Source of the DNA: Bartonella vinsonii subsp. berkhoffii ATCC 51672
GTDB taxonomy: Bacteria > Pseudomonadota > Alphaproteobacteria > Rhizobiales > Rhizobiaceae
Assembly (NCBI RefSeq): GCF_902825225.1
Contig: NZ_CADEAK010000002.1
Span: forward strand, 124,001-188,000
Direction of reading: 5' to 3'
Length of the DNA stretch: 64,000 bases
How positions within the stretch are numbered: position 1 is the stretch's first letter; every line of letters begins with the position of its first letter. Below, one piece after another: positions 55,712-64,000 of the stretch. The position numbers were made by a program, and so were the translations under genes. The notes under the pieces were generated by a model. The model saw only the letters and a list, made by a program, of their open reading frames with translations. It made no database searches and had not been told where the DNA came from.

Positions 55712-57427
55712 TTAACGACATGTAAAACGCCAACGAACTTTTTCTTGGAATGCAGGACGAAAATACAAAACGATCTGTTGTGTGCGCTGTGGACCTATAA
55801 GTTCAGCAAAATCAATTGAATCTTCAAGAAAAATATCAGCGTCAGGTGATATAAAATACCACTCCTGTCCGCTTTTAGCAGCTAAACATACGCCATTGCC
55901 ATCATAGTTGACTTCAATGTGCGGATGAAGATGAAACCGAACAGCAACATTATTCTGCTCATTTTGATCTAGCTGATGTCTTTTTGAAAGCCCCTTTGGT
56001 GGTGTAAAAAAGCGATCAAAACCCTCTATCATTGTCCCATCTGTTGCTAAAATAAGACCACGCTCATGAATAAAATTAAAAGATTGCACATAGCCATCAT
56101 GGCTTGCAATAAAACCAGTTTTCTCTGAATCCTCTAGACGGCGTACTTTAACATTCGTTGGTCCGTTAAGCAAAAGTGAAGTGCCCCGTTTCCTTTTTTT
56201 ATGAAAAACGCCCACCGAACAATCATTAAGTGTTGCCGTCGAATGTGCTGCGGTAACACGTCCTAAATGTCGATATTCCTCACGCCCATAAGGATTAACA
56301 CCCGTATTAATAATAAAGCGGCTTCCTCGTGAAGACATTTCAAAAGATAAACAGCCAGACCCAGCATGTTGCGCAACAGAGCGTGGTGGAAATTTTCCTG
56401 TATCGGCAAGCACTGTCGTTTGATTGGCTTGTAAACGCTGAAACCCCGAATAACGTGCATAACTAAAAGGATGCCCAGCTGTTTCATCAAGCGCTAAAAC
56501 TGTCGATAACCGTTCAGAAACCAGTGGTCCAACCCCATTAAAATGCGCCAATGTTTGGTCTTCATGGATAAAAAACCGTAATGCTGGTAACATACGCTCA
56601 ACAGAATCAATGAGAAGTTGCGGTGCTTTTTCATGACTATGCATAAAAAGATGACGTAAAGACAATAAATCCGATAACAAGTCGAGTAAGAGAGCAGGAC
56701 TACGTGATATATGACCACCATCAATCAAGATCTGACACGAAAGTTCTTCTATAAGAAAGGTCTGCACCTTCTTTTTCATTCGCGCAGAAACAGGCAAAGC
56801 AAGAGATGCAAATGTTAAAGCAACAGCGGCTTGTAAACGTTGTTCATTGTTTTCCATACTACAAATCGTTATGCGCAAATAACGAAATTGAAAACCAAGT
56901 GCACGCAAAAAGCGTTTTTCAAACCGCTCACTTGCCCCTTGCAACAACATTTTCGAATGACAAATCCACGAAATTAAACGCCGTGCCACAACTGGAGCAC
57001 TCCAAGCAAGCCCTTTGACTTTTTTGCCACCATGGTCAAGCCAATCTTCTAAGAGAGAACGCGCATGTGCTACAGCTAAATCACTCTCCGCTGCCGCCAT
57101 ATGCCTCAACCAATGAAAATCATGAAGAGCTTCCTCCCATTCCGGTGTTGGTGGTACCAACGAAAAAGGTGAATCCGCACCAGCGTGAACAACATGACCA
57201 GCAAAAGCAAAACGACCGTGATAAAACTCGTGTGCCAGCGTTGGATTCGCTAAATGCAAATCAATGGGATGCGCTAAAATTTTTTGGGGAAGAAACCCCG
57301 AAAACCGCCAACGAAACAGGGGACCAACCGATAAACGCCGTACAAATTGGTGTATCATATACACAAAGTCTGACGACTTTGCCTGAGGACCTTTTAACGC
57401 AATCGCCACAATCTCATCTCCGTACAT
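55712..57427 (-). CDS. Heparinase II/III-family protein
   Basis: A 571-aa protein. The N-terminal helical toroid region (about residues 30-310) includes DFHWLRHMAAAESDLAVAHA and the HDG-like segments, and the C-terminal beta-sandwich half has SGFQRLQANQTTVLADTG, HAGSGCLSFEMSSRGSRFI and AAHSTATLNDCSVGVF. No signal peptide is evident. Family members in Rhizobiales commonly lie between purH and rsmB, as here. The substrate is unknown; a role on a polysaccharide is inferred from fold only. Confidence 0.83.
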   Translation of the reverse strand: MYGDEIVAIALKGPQAKSSDFVYMIHQFVRRLSVGPLFRWRFSGFLPQKILAHPIDLHLANPTLAHEFYHGRFAFAGHVVHAGADSPFSLVPPTPEWEEALHDFHWLRHMAAAESDLAVAHARSLLEDWLDHGGKKVKGLAWSAPVVARRLISWICHSKMLLQGASERFEKRFLRALGFQFRYLRITICSMENNEQRLQAAVALTFASLALPVSARMKKKVQTFLIEELSCQILIDGGHISRSPALLLDLLSDLLSLRHLFMHSHEKAPQLLIDSVERMLPALRFFIHEDQTLAHFNGVGPLVSERLSTVLALDETAGHPFSYARYSGFQRLQANQTTVLADTGKFPPRSVAQHAGSGCLSFEMSSRGSRFIINTGVNPYGREEYRHLGRVTAAHSTATLNDCSVGVFHKKRKRGTSLLLNGPTNVKVRRLEDSEKTGFIASHDGYVQSFNFIHERGLILATDGTMIEGFDRFFTPPKGLSKRHQLDQNEQNNVAVRFHLHPHIEVNYDGNGVCLAAKSGQEWYFISPDADIFLEDSIDFAELIGPQRTQQIVLYFRPAFQEKVRWRFTCR

Positions 57428-57473
57428 ACCGAATCGTGGACAATCTCAGCCATTTTAGTAAATGAACCGTTAA

Positions 57474-58886
57474 TTAAGCTACTTTTCGTAAGCGCGCTGC
57501 AAAAAAACCATCCATACCTAAAAACATGTTTTTCTCAACGTTAGAATTTTCATAACAAAAATCTGCAGGCGTTGTTCGTAAAGTCCCCTGAAGTGAGAGC
57601 AAATGAGCCAGTGGGCCCATTTCTTTCCTATCAATAGGCTCTAAAACAACATCATCCCGTTCTGATAAAATTTTTTCAATGAGATCTTCACCTTCTTCTC
57701 TTGCTAGGGAACAATTGGAAAAAACAATAAGCCCTCCCTTTTTTACCAAAGTAATTGCCGCTACAAGAAAATCATATTGCAATGCCGCCAATTTGGCGAT
57801 ACTATTCATTGATTTTGTCCATAAAATATCTGGATGACGACGTATTGTTCCAGTAGAAGAACAAGGAGCATCAAGAAGAACAGCATCAAAAAGCTGTTCG
57901 GGTTGAAAATTTCTTACATCTCCCTGCCGAATATCAACTGAAAAATGAAGCCGCTCCATATTTGCCTTTAAACGCGCTACCCGATTAGCAGAGAGTTCAA
58001 TTGCTGTCACTTCAGCCTCTTGCAAAGCCAGTTGTGCTGTTTTTCCCCCAGGGCTTGCACAAAGATCAGCAACCTTTTTACCCCGTATATTTCCAAGTAA
58101 ACAAGCAGGCAACGCCGCAGCAAAATCCTGAACCCACCAAGCCCCTTCGCTATAACCTGGTAAATCAGTAACAGAACAATCCAACTTGCTTAACCGAATG
58201 GAATCATTAGGCAAAATAACACCCCCAAGCCGTTTAGCCCACCCAACACTATCGGATTTTACTGTCAAATCGAGAGGAGGCTCAACACTTTGAATGTCCA
58301 CAATTTGATCAGCTTTTTCTTTTCCGTAAGTTGAAACCAAAAGCTGTCCAAACCATACCGGTACTCCTTCAATGGTGGGGACTTGTTGACGTAAAAAGTC
58401 TGCCTCACGTGCAACATTTCGTAAAAGAGCATTCACCACCCCTGAAAAACAATGCATTCGGGGATCAAGTTTAGCCACACGCACGGCTAAATCAAGCGCA
58501 GCATGATCAGGAACATCAAGGTAAAGAATTTGTGCTACACTGATATGCAAAAGATGCTGAAGTGAAAGTGCCTGAGAGGGCAAAGATCGCTTTAAAAAGC
58601 GTGATAAAGCAGCTGTAATCTGCCCCCGATGACGCAATGCTGCTACCAAAATGGCTCGGCATAATAAGCGATCTCGATGTGAAAGTCCTAAATATTGTGG
58701 ATGTCCATGTTCATTATCCGTTAAACCAGAAAGAGACGCATGCTTATCAAGCACAGCTCCTAGAAGACGAACACACAACTGCCGAACAGCCAATCCGGGA
58801 ACATTTTTTTCGGACACACGCCCGGCTTTCCTGTGGTTCAAAACAACACCTTTATGCTTTTGCTCTCTTAAGAGCTGTATGATCAC
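57474..58886 (-). CDS. rsmB: RsmB-type 16S rRNA m5C methyltransferase
   Basis: A 470-aa protein. The N-terminal NusB-like domain (about residues 35-165) is followed by the RsmB methyltransferase: [17 protein letters not shown] (SAM site near 268-284), [20 protein letters not shown] with the first Cys near 340, and [19 protein letters not shown] with the second Cys near 390. Start GTG 58886 overlaps the htpX stop as GTGA, so the two are coupled. Confidence 0.9.
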   Translation of the reverse strand: MIIQLLREQKHKGVVLNHRKAGRVSEKNVPGLAVRQLCVRLLGAVLDKHASLSGLTDNEHGHPQYLGLSHRDRLLCRAILVAALRHRGQITAALSRFLKRSLPSQALSLQHLLHISVAQILYLDVPDHAALDLAVRVAKLDPRMHCFSGVVNALLRNVAREADFLRQQVPTIEGVPVWFGQLLVSTYGKEKADQIVDIQSVEPPLDLTVKSDSVGWAKRLGGVILPNDSIRLSKLDCSVTDLPGYSEGAWWVQDFAAALPACLLGNIRGKKVADLCASPGGKTAQLALQEAEVTAIELSANRVARLKANMERLHFSVDIRQGDVRNFQPEQLFDAVLLDAPCSSTGTIRRHPDILWTKSMNSIAKLAALQYDFLVAAITLVKKGGLIVFSNCSLAREEGEDLIEKILSERDDVVLEPIDRKEMGPLAHLLSLQGTLRTTPADFCYENSNVEKNMFLGMDGFFAARLRKVA

Positions 58887-59923
58887 GATCTCTTTTTATC
58901 TTCATAACGAAGCCAAGAAGGGCGTTTTGTAACGCGCTGAATAGCATTTTTTTCCAGACTCTCTGAAACATCAGCTGGAGCACTCTGACAAAAATCTCCA
59001 TAATCCAAGCCTCTGCTTTTTTCATACAGACCGCCCTCTTCATTCCATCCCATAGTTTTAACCATGTTTCCCTTCATCTCTTCTGCTTGCCGATAAAGAG
59101 CGGCAATGCGATTTGCTGTCGCCGGATGGGTAGAAAAAAGGCTATCGGCTCCTTCTCTGCTTAAGGGATTGATAATAAACATATGTGCTGTTGCTGGATT
59201 ATGCTCTGCCTTTTCATTGTATACCCCATGTCCACCATCGGCAATTTTACGCAATGCCGAAGCCAACCATAATGGATTACCACATATTTCCGCTCCCCGA
59301 CGATCAGCAGCATATTCACGCGTGCGACTAATAGCCATTTGCACTAGCATTGCTGCAAAAGGTGCCACAAGCAGAGCAATCACACCGCCAAGCCCTCCAC
59401 CATGAGAATGTTCTGAAGAATCACGCTGCCCCCCCATAAAAAAAGCGAAATTCCCAAGCATAGAAATTGCTCCCGCAATTGTTGCAGTCAACGTCATTGT
59501 TAAGGTATCACGATGTTCAATATGTGCTAGCTCATGTGCCATAACGCCGGCAATTTCCTCTGTACTCAATTTCTCCAACAATCCGGTACTTGCAGCAACA
59601 GCCGCATTTTGAGGATTGCGCCCCGTAGCAAAAGCATTTGGCTGTGCGCTCTCGATAACATAAACTTTTGGTTGAGGAAGAGAAGCTTTTTTAGCTAAAT
59701 CGCTTACGATTTTATAATAAATCGGTGATGAATGCTGGTCAACTTCACGCGCACTATACATGCGTAAAACAATTTTATCCGAATTCCAATAAGAAAAAAA
59801 ATTTAAACCGCTTGCCATCAAAAATGCAATGATCATACCCCCGCCCCCTCCAACAAGATAACCACCTCCCATAAAAAGAGCGGTCATAAAAGCCAAAAGC
59901 ATGGCCGTACGCATTATGTTCAT
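58883..59923 (-). CDS. htpX: HtpX-type membrane zinc metalloprotease
   Basis: A 346-aa M48 protease degrading damaged membrane proteins. N-terminal membrane segments near residues 5-45, zinc motif HELAHIEH (HEXXH) near 130-137 with flanking [18 protein letters not shown], two further hydrophobic segments, [15 protein letters not shown] with the third ligand near 205, and [14 protein letters not shown] near 263. Full length; C-terminal tail longer than in E. coli, as in Rhizobiales. Confidence 0.96.
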   Translation of the reverse strand: MNIMRTAMLLAFMTALFMGGGYLVGGGGGMIIAFLMASGLNFFSYWNSDKIVLRMYSAREVDQHSSPIYYKIVSDLAKKASLPQPKVYVIESAQPNAFATGRNPQNAAVAASTGLLEKLSTEEIAGVMAHELAHIEHRDTLTMTLTATIAGAISMLGNFAFFMGGQRDSSEHSHGGGLGGVIALLVAPFAAMLVQMAISRTREYAADRRGAEICGNPLWLASALRKIADGGHGVYNEKAEHNPATAHMFIINPLSREGADSLFSTHPATANRIAALYRQAEEMKGNMVKTMGWNEEGGLYEKSRGLDYGDFCQSAPADVSESLEKNAIQRVTKRPSWLRYEDKKRS

Positions 59924-60006
59924 TACTCAAAAAACTCCATGATAAAATACAATTTATATTATATGATGGGGTTTTCTTTCTGCTTCTTCAATAGAATAAG
60001 GATAAA

Positions 60007-60222
60007 ATGACGAAAAAAGACCAACAAACGAGCAAATCAAAAGCAACAGTTAATAAACAGCAATTCCTCTGCGCCGCAGCACAACGTGCCTTAAACGAAG
60101 CTGAAGAAAGACGTAAAAGTGAAACTCACGAAGAAAAGCTTGTAGAAAATGGTGGACGCGGCGGCAAAGACCCTTCACGCTATGGAGACTGGGAAATTAA
60201 AGGCCGCGCTATTGATTTTTAA
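60007..60222 (+). CDS. DUF1674 / SDHAF4-like protein
   Basis: A 71-aa protein. The C-terminus GGRGGKDPSRYGDWEIKGRA ending IDF is the defining motif of DUF1674, whose mitochondrial member SDHAF4 assists assembly of succinate dehydrogenase flavoprotein. The N-terminus is Lys/Gln-rich and variable. The sdh operon is present in the same window, about 20 kb away. Divergent from htpX and convergent with rpsP. Confidence 0.88.
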   Translation: MTKKDQQTSKSKATVNKQQFLCAAAQRALNEAEERRKSETHEEKLVENGGRGGKDPSRYGDWEIKGRAIDF

Positions 60223-60249
60223 AAAAATCAAACACCCTTCAAAGAAGTT

Positions 60250-60272
60250 CCGTTTTTGAGAAACAAAAACGG
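60250..60272. terminator. Hairpin between convergent DUF1674 gene and rpsP
   Basis: CCGTTTTTG (60250-60258) and CAAAAACGG (60264-60272) pair perfectly around AGAAA. No long T tail on either side, so it is a modest bidirectional terminator candidate. Confidence 0.5.
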
Positions 60273-60333
60273 ATAACAATCACTCTTCTTTATAAAAGCT
60301 TTTAAAGGCACAATTGATTATATTTTACAATCA

Positions 60334-60699
60334 TCACGCTTCTTCTGCTCCTGCAGCAGTAGCTTCTTCAGCAGCTTGCTTTGCAGCAGCTATACGTTCT
60401 TGTGCTTTTTTGCCAGGCTCACCTTTGCGCGGATTATTGCGCGTTGGACGCTTTTTCAAGCCAGCTGCATCTAAAAACCGTAAAACGCGATCTGTTGGCT
60501 GTGCGCCTTGTTCAAGCCAATATTGGATACGTTCTTCATCAAGTTTTACACGCGGCCCATCTTTAGGCAACATCGGGTCCCATGCACCAACACGTTCAAG
60601 AAAGCGCCCATCACGCGGACTACGAACATCCGCAACAACAATATGATAGTAAGGACGTTTTTTTGAACCTCCACGGGACAAACGAATTTTTAATGCCAT
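60334..60699 (-). CDS. rpsP: 30S ribosomal protein S16
   Basis: A 121-aa protein opening [20 protein letters not shown] and [20 protein letters not shown], typical S16. The C-terminal Ala/Glu/Lys-rich extension (about residues 85-121) is usual in Rhizobiales. It lies downstream of ffh and chorismate mutase, as usual, but rimM does not follow. Confidence 0.97.
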   Translation of the reverse strand: MALKIRLSRGGSKKRPYYHIVVADVRSPRDGRFLERVGAWDPMLPKDGPRVKLDEERIQYWLEQGAQPTDRVLRFLDAAGLKKRPTRNNPRKGEPGKKAQERIAAAKQAAEEATAAGAEEA

Positions 60700-60732
60700 A
60701 TTTTATCTCCTATTGTCAGTTCTGGCTTTCGT

Positions 60733-61041
60733 TTAAATTGATTTACTTTTTTGTCCTTCAGCAATAATTTCATGCTGACGCACAACCTCTTTAATGACAA
60801 ACTTCAAAAATCTTTCAGCAAAATCGGGATCGAAATGGCTCTCTTTCGCCAATTTTCGCAACCGCGCGACTTGGCTCTGCTCACGCAGAGGATCAACTGT
60901 AGGCAAATCATAACGAACTTTTAAGTGCCCAACGGCTTTTGTACAACGAAACCGCTCTGCCAAAATATGAATCAACGCTGCATCAAGATTATCAATGGAT
61001 GCTCGCAAATGCGCTAATTCATCCAATATTTTTTCCTGCAT
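60733..61041 (-). CDS. Chorismate mutase (AroQ type)
   Basis: A 102-aa all-helical protein. LAHLRASIDNLDAALIHILA, RFRCTKAVGHLKVRYDLPTV, then DPLREQSQVARLRKLAKE fit the AroQ fold (R, R, K and Glu/Gln ligands of the prephenate-forming site). It converts chorismate to prephenate for Phe/Tyr synthesis. Position between ffh and rpsP is conserved in Rhizobiales. Confidence 0.92.
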   Translation of the reverse strand: MQEKILDELAHLRASIDNLDAALIHILAERFRCTKAVGHLKVRYDLPTVDPLREQSQVARLRKLAKESHFDPDFAERFLKFVIKEVVRQHEIIAEGQKSKSI

Positions 61042-61065
61042 TATCTTTCCTTCCCTCTTTGCATC

Positions 61066-62634
61066 TTATTTTTTCTTGGGATGCTGAGGAAAATTTCCCC
61101 TATCTGCACTGCCACTGGAAAGACCAGGAAATGTAAGTCCACGCCCTGGAAGACCAGGTAAGACCTTGCCTCCATTACCACTTTCAATTTGTTTTTGAAG
61201 TGCTGAAAATTGCTTTGAATCAAAACCCGATAAATCAGGGAGTGCTCCAGAATCCCCGCCAACAGCTCCCATACCACCAAGTCCCATTTTAGAACCAAGT
61301 GCTCCGAACATTTTCCCCATCAAACCACTCTTGCCTTTACCTCCTATGGCTTTGACCATATCAGCCATTTGGCGATGCATTTTCAAAAGCCTATTAATAT
61401 CAGCAGCACTTGTGCCAGATCCTTTAGCAATCCGTTGCTTACGGCTATGTTTTAAAACTTCAGGATGAGCGCGCTCTAAAGGTGTCATAGACGAAATAAT
61501 AGCCAATTGACGATTAAACAAACGGTCATCAAGTCCCGCAGCAGCAATTTGATCTTTTACCTTCCCTAAACCCGGCAACATTCCCATAATACCGCCCATT
61601 CCGCCCAGTTTTTTCATTTTCTGCAATTGTTCTGCAAGGTCATTGAGATCAAATTTTCCAGCCTGCATTTTTTTTGCAAAAGCAGCGGCTTTTTCATGAT
61701 CCATTGTCTCAGCAGCTTTTTCAACCAAAGAAACAATATCGCCCATTCCAAGAATACGATCGGCAATACGACGAGGATGAAACTCCTCCAAAGCCTCTAT
61801 TTTTTCACCGATTCCAATTGCTTTAATAGGTTTTCCCGTAACAGCACGCATTGAAAGAGCAGCACCCCCGCGGCCATCACTATCCATACGTGTTAAAATA
61901 ATACCTGTGATTCCCACACGCTCATCAAAAGAACGGGCAAGATGAACAGCGTCTTGTCCCGTAAGACTATCAGCAACCAACATAATTTCATGAGGAAGGG
62001 AACAAGCTTTAATTTCAGCCAATTCAAGCATTAAAGCTTCATCAATATGGTTACGTCCCGCTGTATCAAGAATCAGCACATCATAACCACCCAATTTTGC
62101 TGCCTGTACAGCACGTGACGCAATATCAACGGGAGACTGCCCCGCAATAATAGGTAAACTTGCAAGTTCTGCCTGTTCTCCTAGTTGGCGCAGTTGTTCT
62201 TGCGCCGCAGGACGGCGTGTATCCAATGACGCCATGAGAACTTTTTTATTATTTTTGTCAGTTAACCGCTTTGCAAGTTTTGCTGTCGTTGTTGTTTTTC
62301 CGGAGCCTTGCAAACCAATCATCATGATAACAACAGGTGCTGGTGCATTTAAATCACTTAGAACGCCTTCATTTCCAAGGACATTAACCAATTCGTCATG
62401 AACAATTTTAACAACCATTTGGCCAGGTTTAATTGATTTAACAATTTCGGCTCCAACAGCTTTTTCACGAACCCTATCGGTAAAAGAACGTGCAACATCA
62501 AGTGCAACATCGGCTTCTAACAAAGCACGACGAATTCCGCGCAAGGCTTCTGTTACATCCTGATCTGACAAAGCTCCACGCCCTGTCAAATGAGACAGTA
62601 TGGAACCAAGCCGCTCTTGTAAGGATTCAAACAT
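61066..62634 (-). CDS. ffh: Signal recognition particle protein Ffh
   Basis: A 522-aa SRP54 GTPase targeting membrane proteins co-translationally. N domain about residues 1-85, G domain with GLQGSGKTTTTAKLAKRL near 107-124, DTRRPAAQEQLRQLGEQ near 137, DTAGRNHID near 190 and TRMDSDGRGGAALSM near 248. The Met-rich M domain (about 300-440) has GGMGGIMGMLPGLGK and SRKQRIAKGSGTS, and a Gly/Ser-rich tail follows. Intact. Confidence 0.97.
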   Translation of the reverse strand: MFESLQERLGSILSHLTGRGALSDQDVTEALRGIRRALLEADVALDVARSFTDRVREKAVGAEIVKSIKPGQMVVKIVHDELVNVLGNEGVLSDLNAPAPVVIMMIGLQGSGKTTTTAKLAKRLTDKNNKKVLMASLDTRRPAAQEQLRQLGEQAELASLPIIAGQSPVDIASRAVQAAKLGGYDVLILDTAGRNHIDEALMLELAEIKACSLPHEIMLVADSLTGQDAVHLARSFDERVGITGIILTRMDSDGRGGAALSMRAVTGKPIKAIGIGEKIEALEEFHPRRIADRILGMGDIVSLVEKAAETMDHEKAAAFAKKMQAGKFDLNDLAEQLQKMKKLGGMGGIMGMLPGLGKVKDQIAAAGLDDRLFNRQLAIISSMTPLERAHPEVLKHSRKQRIAKGSGTSAADINRLLKMHRQMADMVKAIGGKGKSGLMGKMFGALGSKMGLGGMGAVGGDSGALPDLSGFDSKQFSALQKQIESGNGGKVLPGLPGRGLTFPGLSSGSADRGNFPQHPKKK

Positions 62635-62673
62635 TCTCTACCTCATTGCTGCATAACAAACAAACCAAAATGA

Positions 62674-62745
62674 CATCCGAGAACGCACCGCGCCGTCGGA
62701 TGTTGACCTCTGAGATCTCTTTATACCCTTCAACTGGGGTCTCAG
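62674..62745 (-). promoter_or_regulatory. Structured 5' leader of ffh
   Basis: Two stems lie between ffh and its likely promoter: CATCCGA with TCGGATG (62674-62680, 62696-62702) and CTGAGA with TCTCAG (62710-62715, 62740-62745), the second possibly extended by ACCC with GGGT. No known riboswitch class fits. It may affect ffh mRNA translation or stability. Confidence 0.35.
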
Positions 62746-62786
62746 TCGGTTGCTCCAAATTAATTTGGTCACTGAAAACTTATTCT

Positions 62787-62815
62787 TTCAAACAATAAAA
62801 CCCTACCTTTGTCAA
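62787..62815 (-). promoter_or_regulatory. Possible ffh promoter
   Basis: On the minus strand TTGACA (62810-62815) is followed after 17 bases by TTTGAA (62787-62792), a good -35 and a weak -10, about 150 bases upstream of the ffh start. Confidence 0.35.
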
Positions 62816-62883
62816 GATTTATCATATAATAGCTTCACTTTTAAAGTTATTTTACTAAAGAAAGAGAAGGTTACACTTCAAAA

Positions 62884-63528
62884 TTACCAAACCTCAACAC
62901 GCACAAAACAACCTGTTTTTTGTTCTATACTCCACAATTCACCGCTTGAGATATCGAACCAAACCCCGTGTAATGTCAAAACACCCTGATCTTTGCGCGT
63001 CTTTATCCACGGAAATGTCTCTAAATTTTTTAACGAATGATGAATAGAAAGCTGCTCTAATGCGATCTGCTGTTCTGGCATAGCGAGTAATTTATTCCTT
63101 ACAACCGTTTGTGCAGCTGGTGCCAAAAGATCAATCCATTGACCAATAAAATCTTTTGATGATAAAGACTTATACGTCTCTTTAAGAGCAGTACTCACCC
63201 CTCCACAATGAGCATGACCAAAAACAACAATATGTTTAACTTCAAGCAATTGTACAGCATATTCAAGAGCTGCAGATGTTGCATGATATTGGTTATCAGG
63301 AGAAAAAGGCGGAACCAAATTTGCCACATTGCGCAGTGTAAAGATTTCACCAGGTTTGGCATCAAAAATCGTTTCTGGTACCGCCCGCGAATCACAACAT
63401 GCAATAACCAAAACTTCAGGTTTCTGCCCTTCAAGCGCCAATTGTTGATAATGTGTCCTTTTATATGAAAAGTGATTTTTTATAAAGGACCGGTAACCGC
63501 TTAAAAGTCTTTCTGGCAAACGCGTCAT
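62884..63528 (-). CDS. Beta-class carbonic anhydrase
   Basis: A 214-aa zinc enzyme interconverting CO2 and bicarbonate. Zinc ligands are in ACCDSRAVPETIF (Cys and Asp near residues 43-45) and VFGHAHCGGVSTAL (His and Cys near 105-108). SRAVP and GEIFTLRNVANLVPP are further beta-class hallmarks. Full length. Divergent from the glutamate dehydrogenase start. Confidence 0.95.
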   Translation of the reverse strand: MTRLPERLLSGYRSFIKNHFSYKRTHYQQLALEGQKPEVLVIACCDSRAVPETIFDAKPGEIFTLRNVANLVPPFSPDNQYHATSAALEYAVQLLEVKHIVVFGHAHCGGVSTALKETYKSLSSKDFIGQWIDLLAPAAQTVVRNKLLAMPEQQIALEQLSIHHSLKNLETFPWIKTRKDQGVLTLHGVWFDISSGELWSIEQKTGCFVRVEVW

Positions 63529-63784
63529 TCTTTACTTACTTTCATTGTGTCTCTTTTGAAAAACAAACTCTTAACATACAAAAATATTAAAAATATCCTT
63601 TCATCTATGCACAATGACTCCTTTAAGATAACAGATTATTACTATACAATAGAACAAACAAGTTTACCCTTTCTCAGAAGAAATAACTATTCTCTTTGGG
63701 CAGAAGATGTTACAGTGGAAAAAATGATATAATGGTCTTCTTCCACGAAGAAAAGACTCTAAAAAGCAAAAAGGGAAGGTTATT

Positions 63785-64000
63785 GTGTTACAACAAAAAG
63801 CAGCAGAAACAAAAAACAATCAAGATAAAATAGAACAAATCCTTTTTGCTCATACCGATAAAGAAGATATTGCCTGTTACGTAAACGATGAACTCAAAAA
63901 AGCTACAACCACTGCCATTAAAGCTTTTAATCTCCATCAGGCAGGAAAAACAATCATTTGCTTTGAACAAAATTTAACGCGTAACAATAAGCCTATAACT
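63785..64000 (+). CDS. Probable NAD-specific glutamate dehydrogenase, N-terminal fragment
   Basis: Only the first 72 codons are present. GTG 63785 follows GGGAAGG by five bases. The protein starts VLQQKAAETKNNQDKIEQIL and continues KEDIACYVNDELKKATTTAI then LHQAGKTIICFEQNL. This resembles the N-terminus of the very large (about 180 kDa) NAD-glutamate dehydrogenases of alphaproteobacteria, with the D-x-x-x-Y-x-x-x-x-L pattern. The evidence is short, so another large enzyme is possible. Confidence 0.55.
   Translation, partial: MLQQKAAETKNNQDKIEQILFAHTDKEDIACYVNDELKKATTTAIKAFNLHQAGKTIICFEQNLTRNNKPIT

Noticed and set aside
62710-62745. CTGAGA in the ffh leader as part of a TPP riboswitch
   Set aside because: The other conserved TPP elements are absent and the gene downstream has no thiamine link.
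63547-63732. Forward 61-aa frame before the glutamate dehydrogenase start
   Set aside because: Starts with GTG without a ribosome site in AT-rich intergenic sequence and resembles nothing.

Overview
The window is an AT-rich alphaproteobacterial chromosome segment that I read as Bartonella. It shows a Rhizobiales-type gene set (ffh, rpsP, rimM, trmD, rplS, sdhCDAB, cobS/cobT, purH, a VUT-family transporter), wide decayed intergenic tracts, and a complete Trw-type type IV secretion system with the tandem trwL and trwJ-I-H amplification known from Bartonella. The species cannot be fixed from the sequence alone.

Left flank, 1-17.8 kb: housekeeping genes. These are the leuS start, a YggS PLP-homeostasis protein, acs, an ftsE-ftsX-YdcF operon, a MacA-MacB-NodT-type tripartite exporter, xthA, a LolA-like carrier, ftsK and a UbiH/COQ6-type hydroxylase. 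Decayed gene relics lie at 1.26-2.2 kb. Bases 17.8-20.1 kb form a coding-poor border with several frame-broken relics.

Trw island, 20.1-37.3 kb: an H-NS-like gene points away from the trw genes across a short intergenic region holding a 19-bp palindrome. The rightward cluster is an unknown 208-aa gene, a diverged VirB1/TrwN-like gene, a KorB-position gene, five VirB2 (trwL) genes, VirB3 (trwM), VirB4 (trwK), three J-I-H units (VirB5, VirB6, VirB7), then VirB8-VirB11 (trwG, F, E, D) and a strong terminator. No coupling protein, relaxase or entry-exclusion gene is visible, which fits a secretion or adhesion machine rather than a conjugation apparatus. In Bartonella this system is known to mediate host-specific erythrocyte adhesion. 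The L and J copies vary in restricted segments between conserved ends.

Right flank, 38-64 kb: sdhCDAB, rplS, trmD and rimM on the minus strand. Then come SapC, a XerC-type recombinase, BolA, a J-domain protein, cobS-cobT, a queuosine-precursor-type transporter, rpmB, SURF1, a DUF1127 small protein, purH, a heparinase-like gene, rsmB, htpX, an SDHAF4-like gene, rpsP, chorismate mutase, ffh, a beta-carbonic anhydrase and the start of a probable NAD-glutamate dehydrogenase. The usual ffh-rpsP-rimM-trmD-rplS order is broken by about 16 kb between rimM and rpsP.

Most notable points: an out-of-frame nine-T tract in macA inside a possible slippery heptamer; the trw amplification with its own decay (a nonsense codon in the third trwI, a korB relic before the fifth trwL, an antisense ORF recurring in each J-I spacer); and a pair of diverged intergenic repeats ending in a stem with a compensatory base-pair change.
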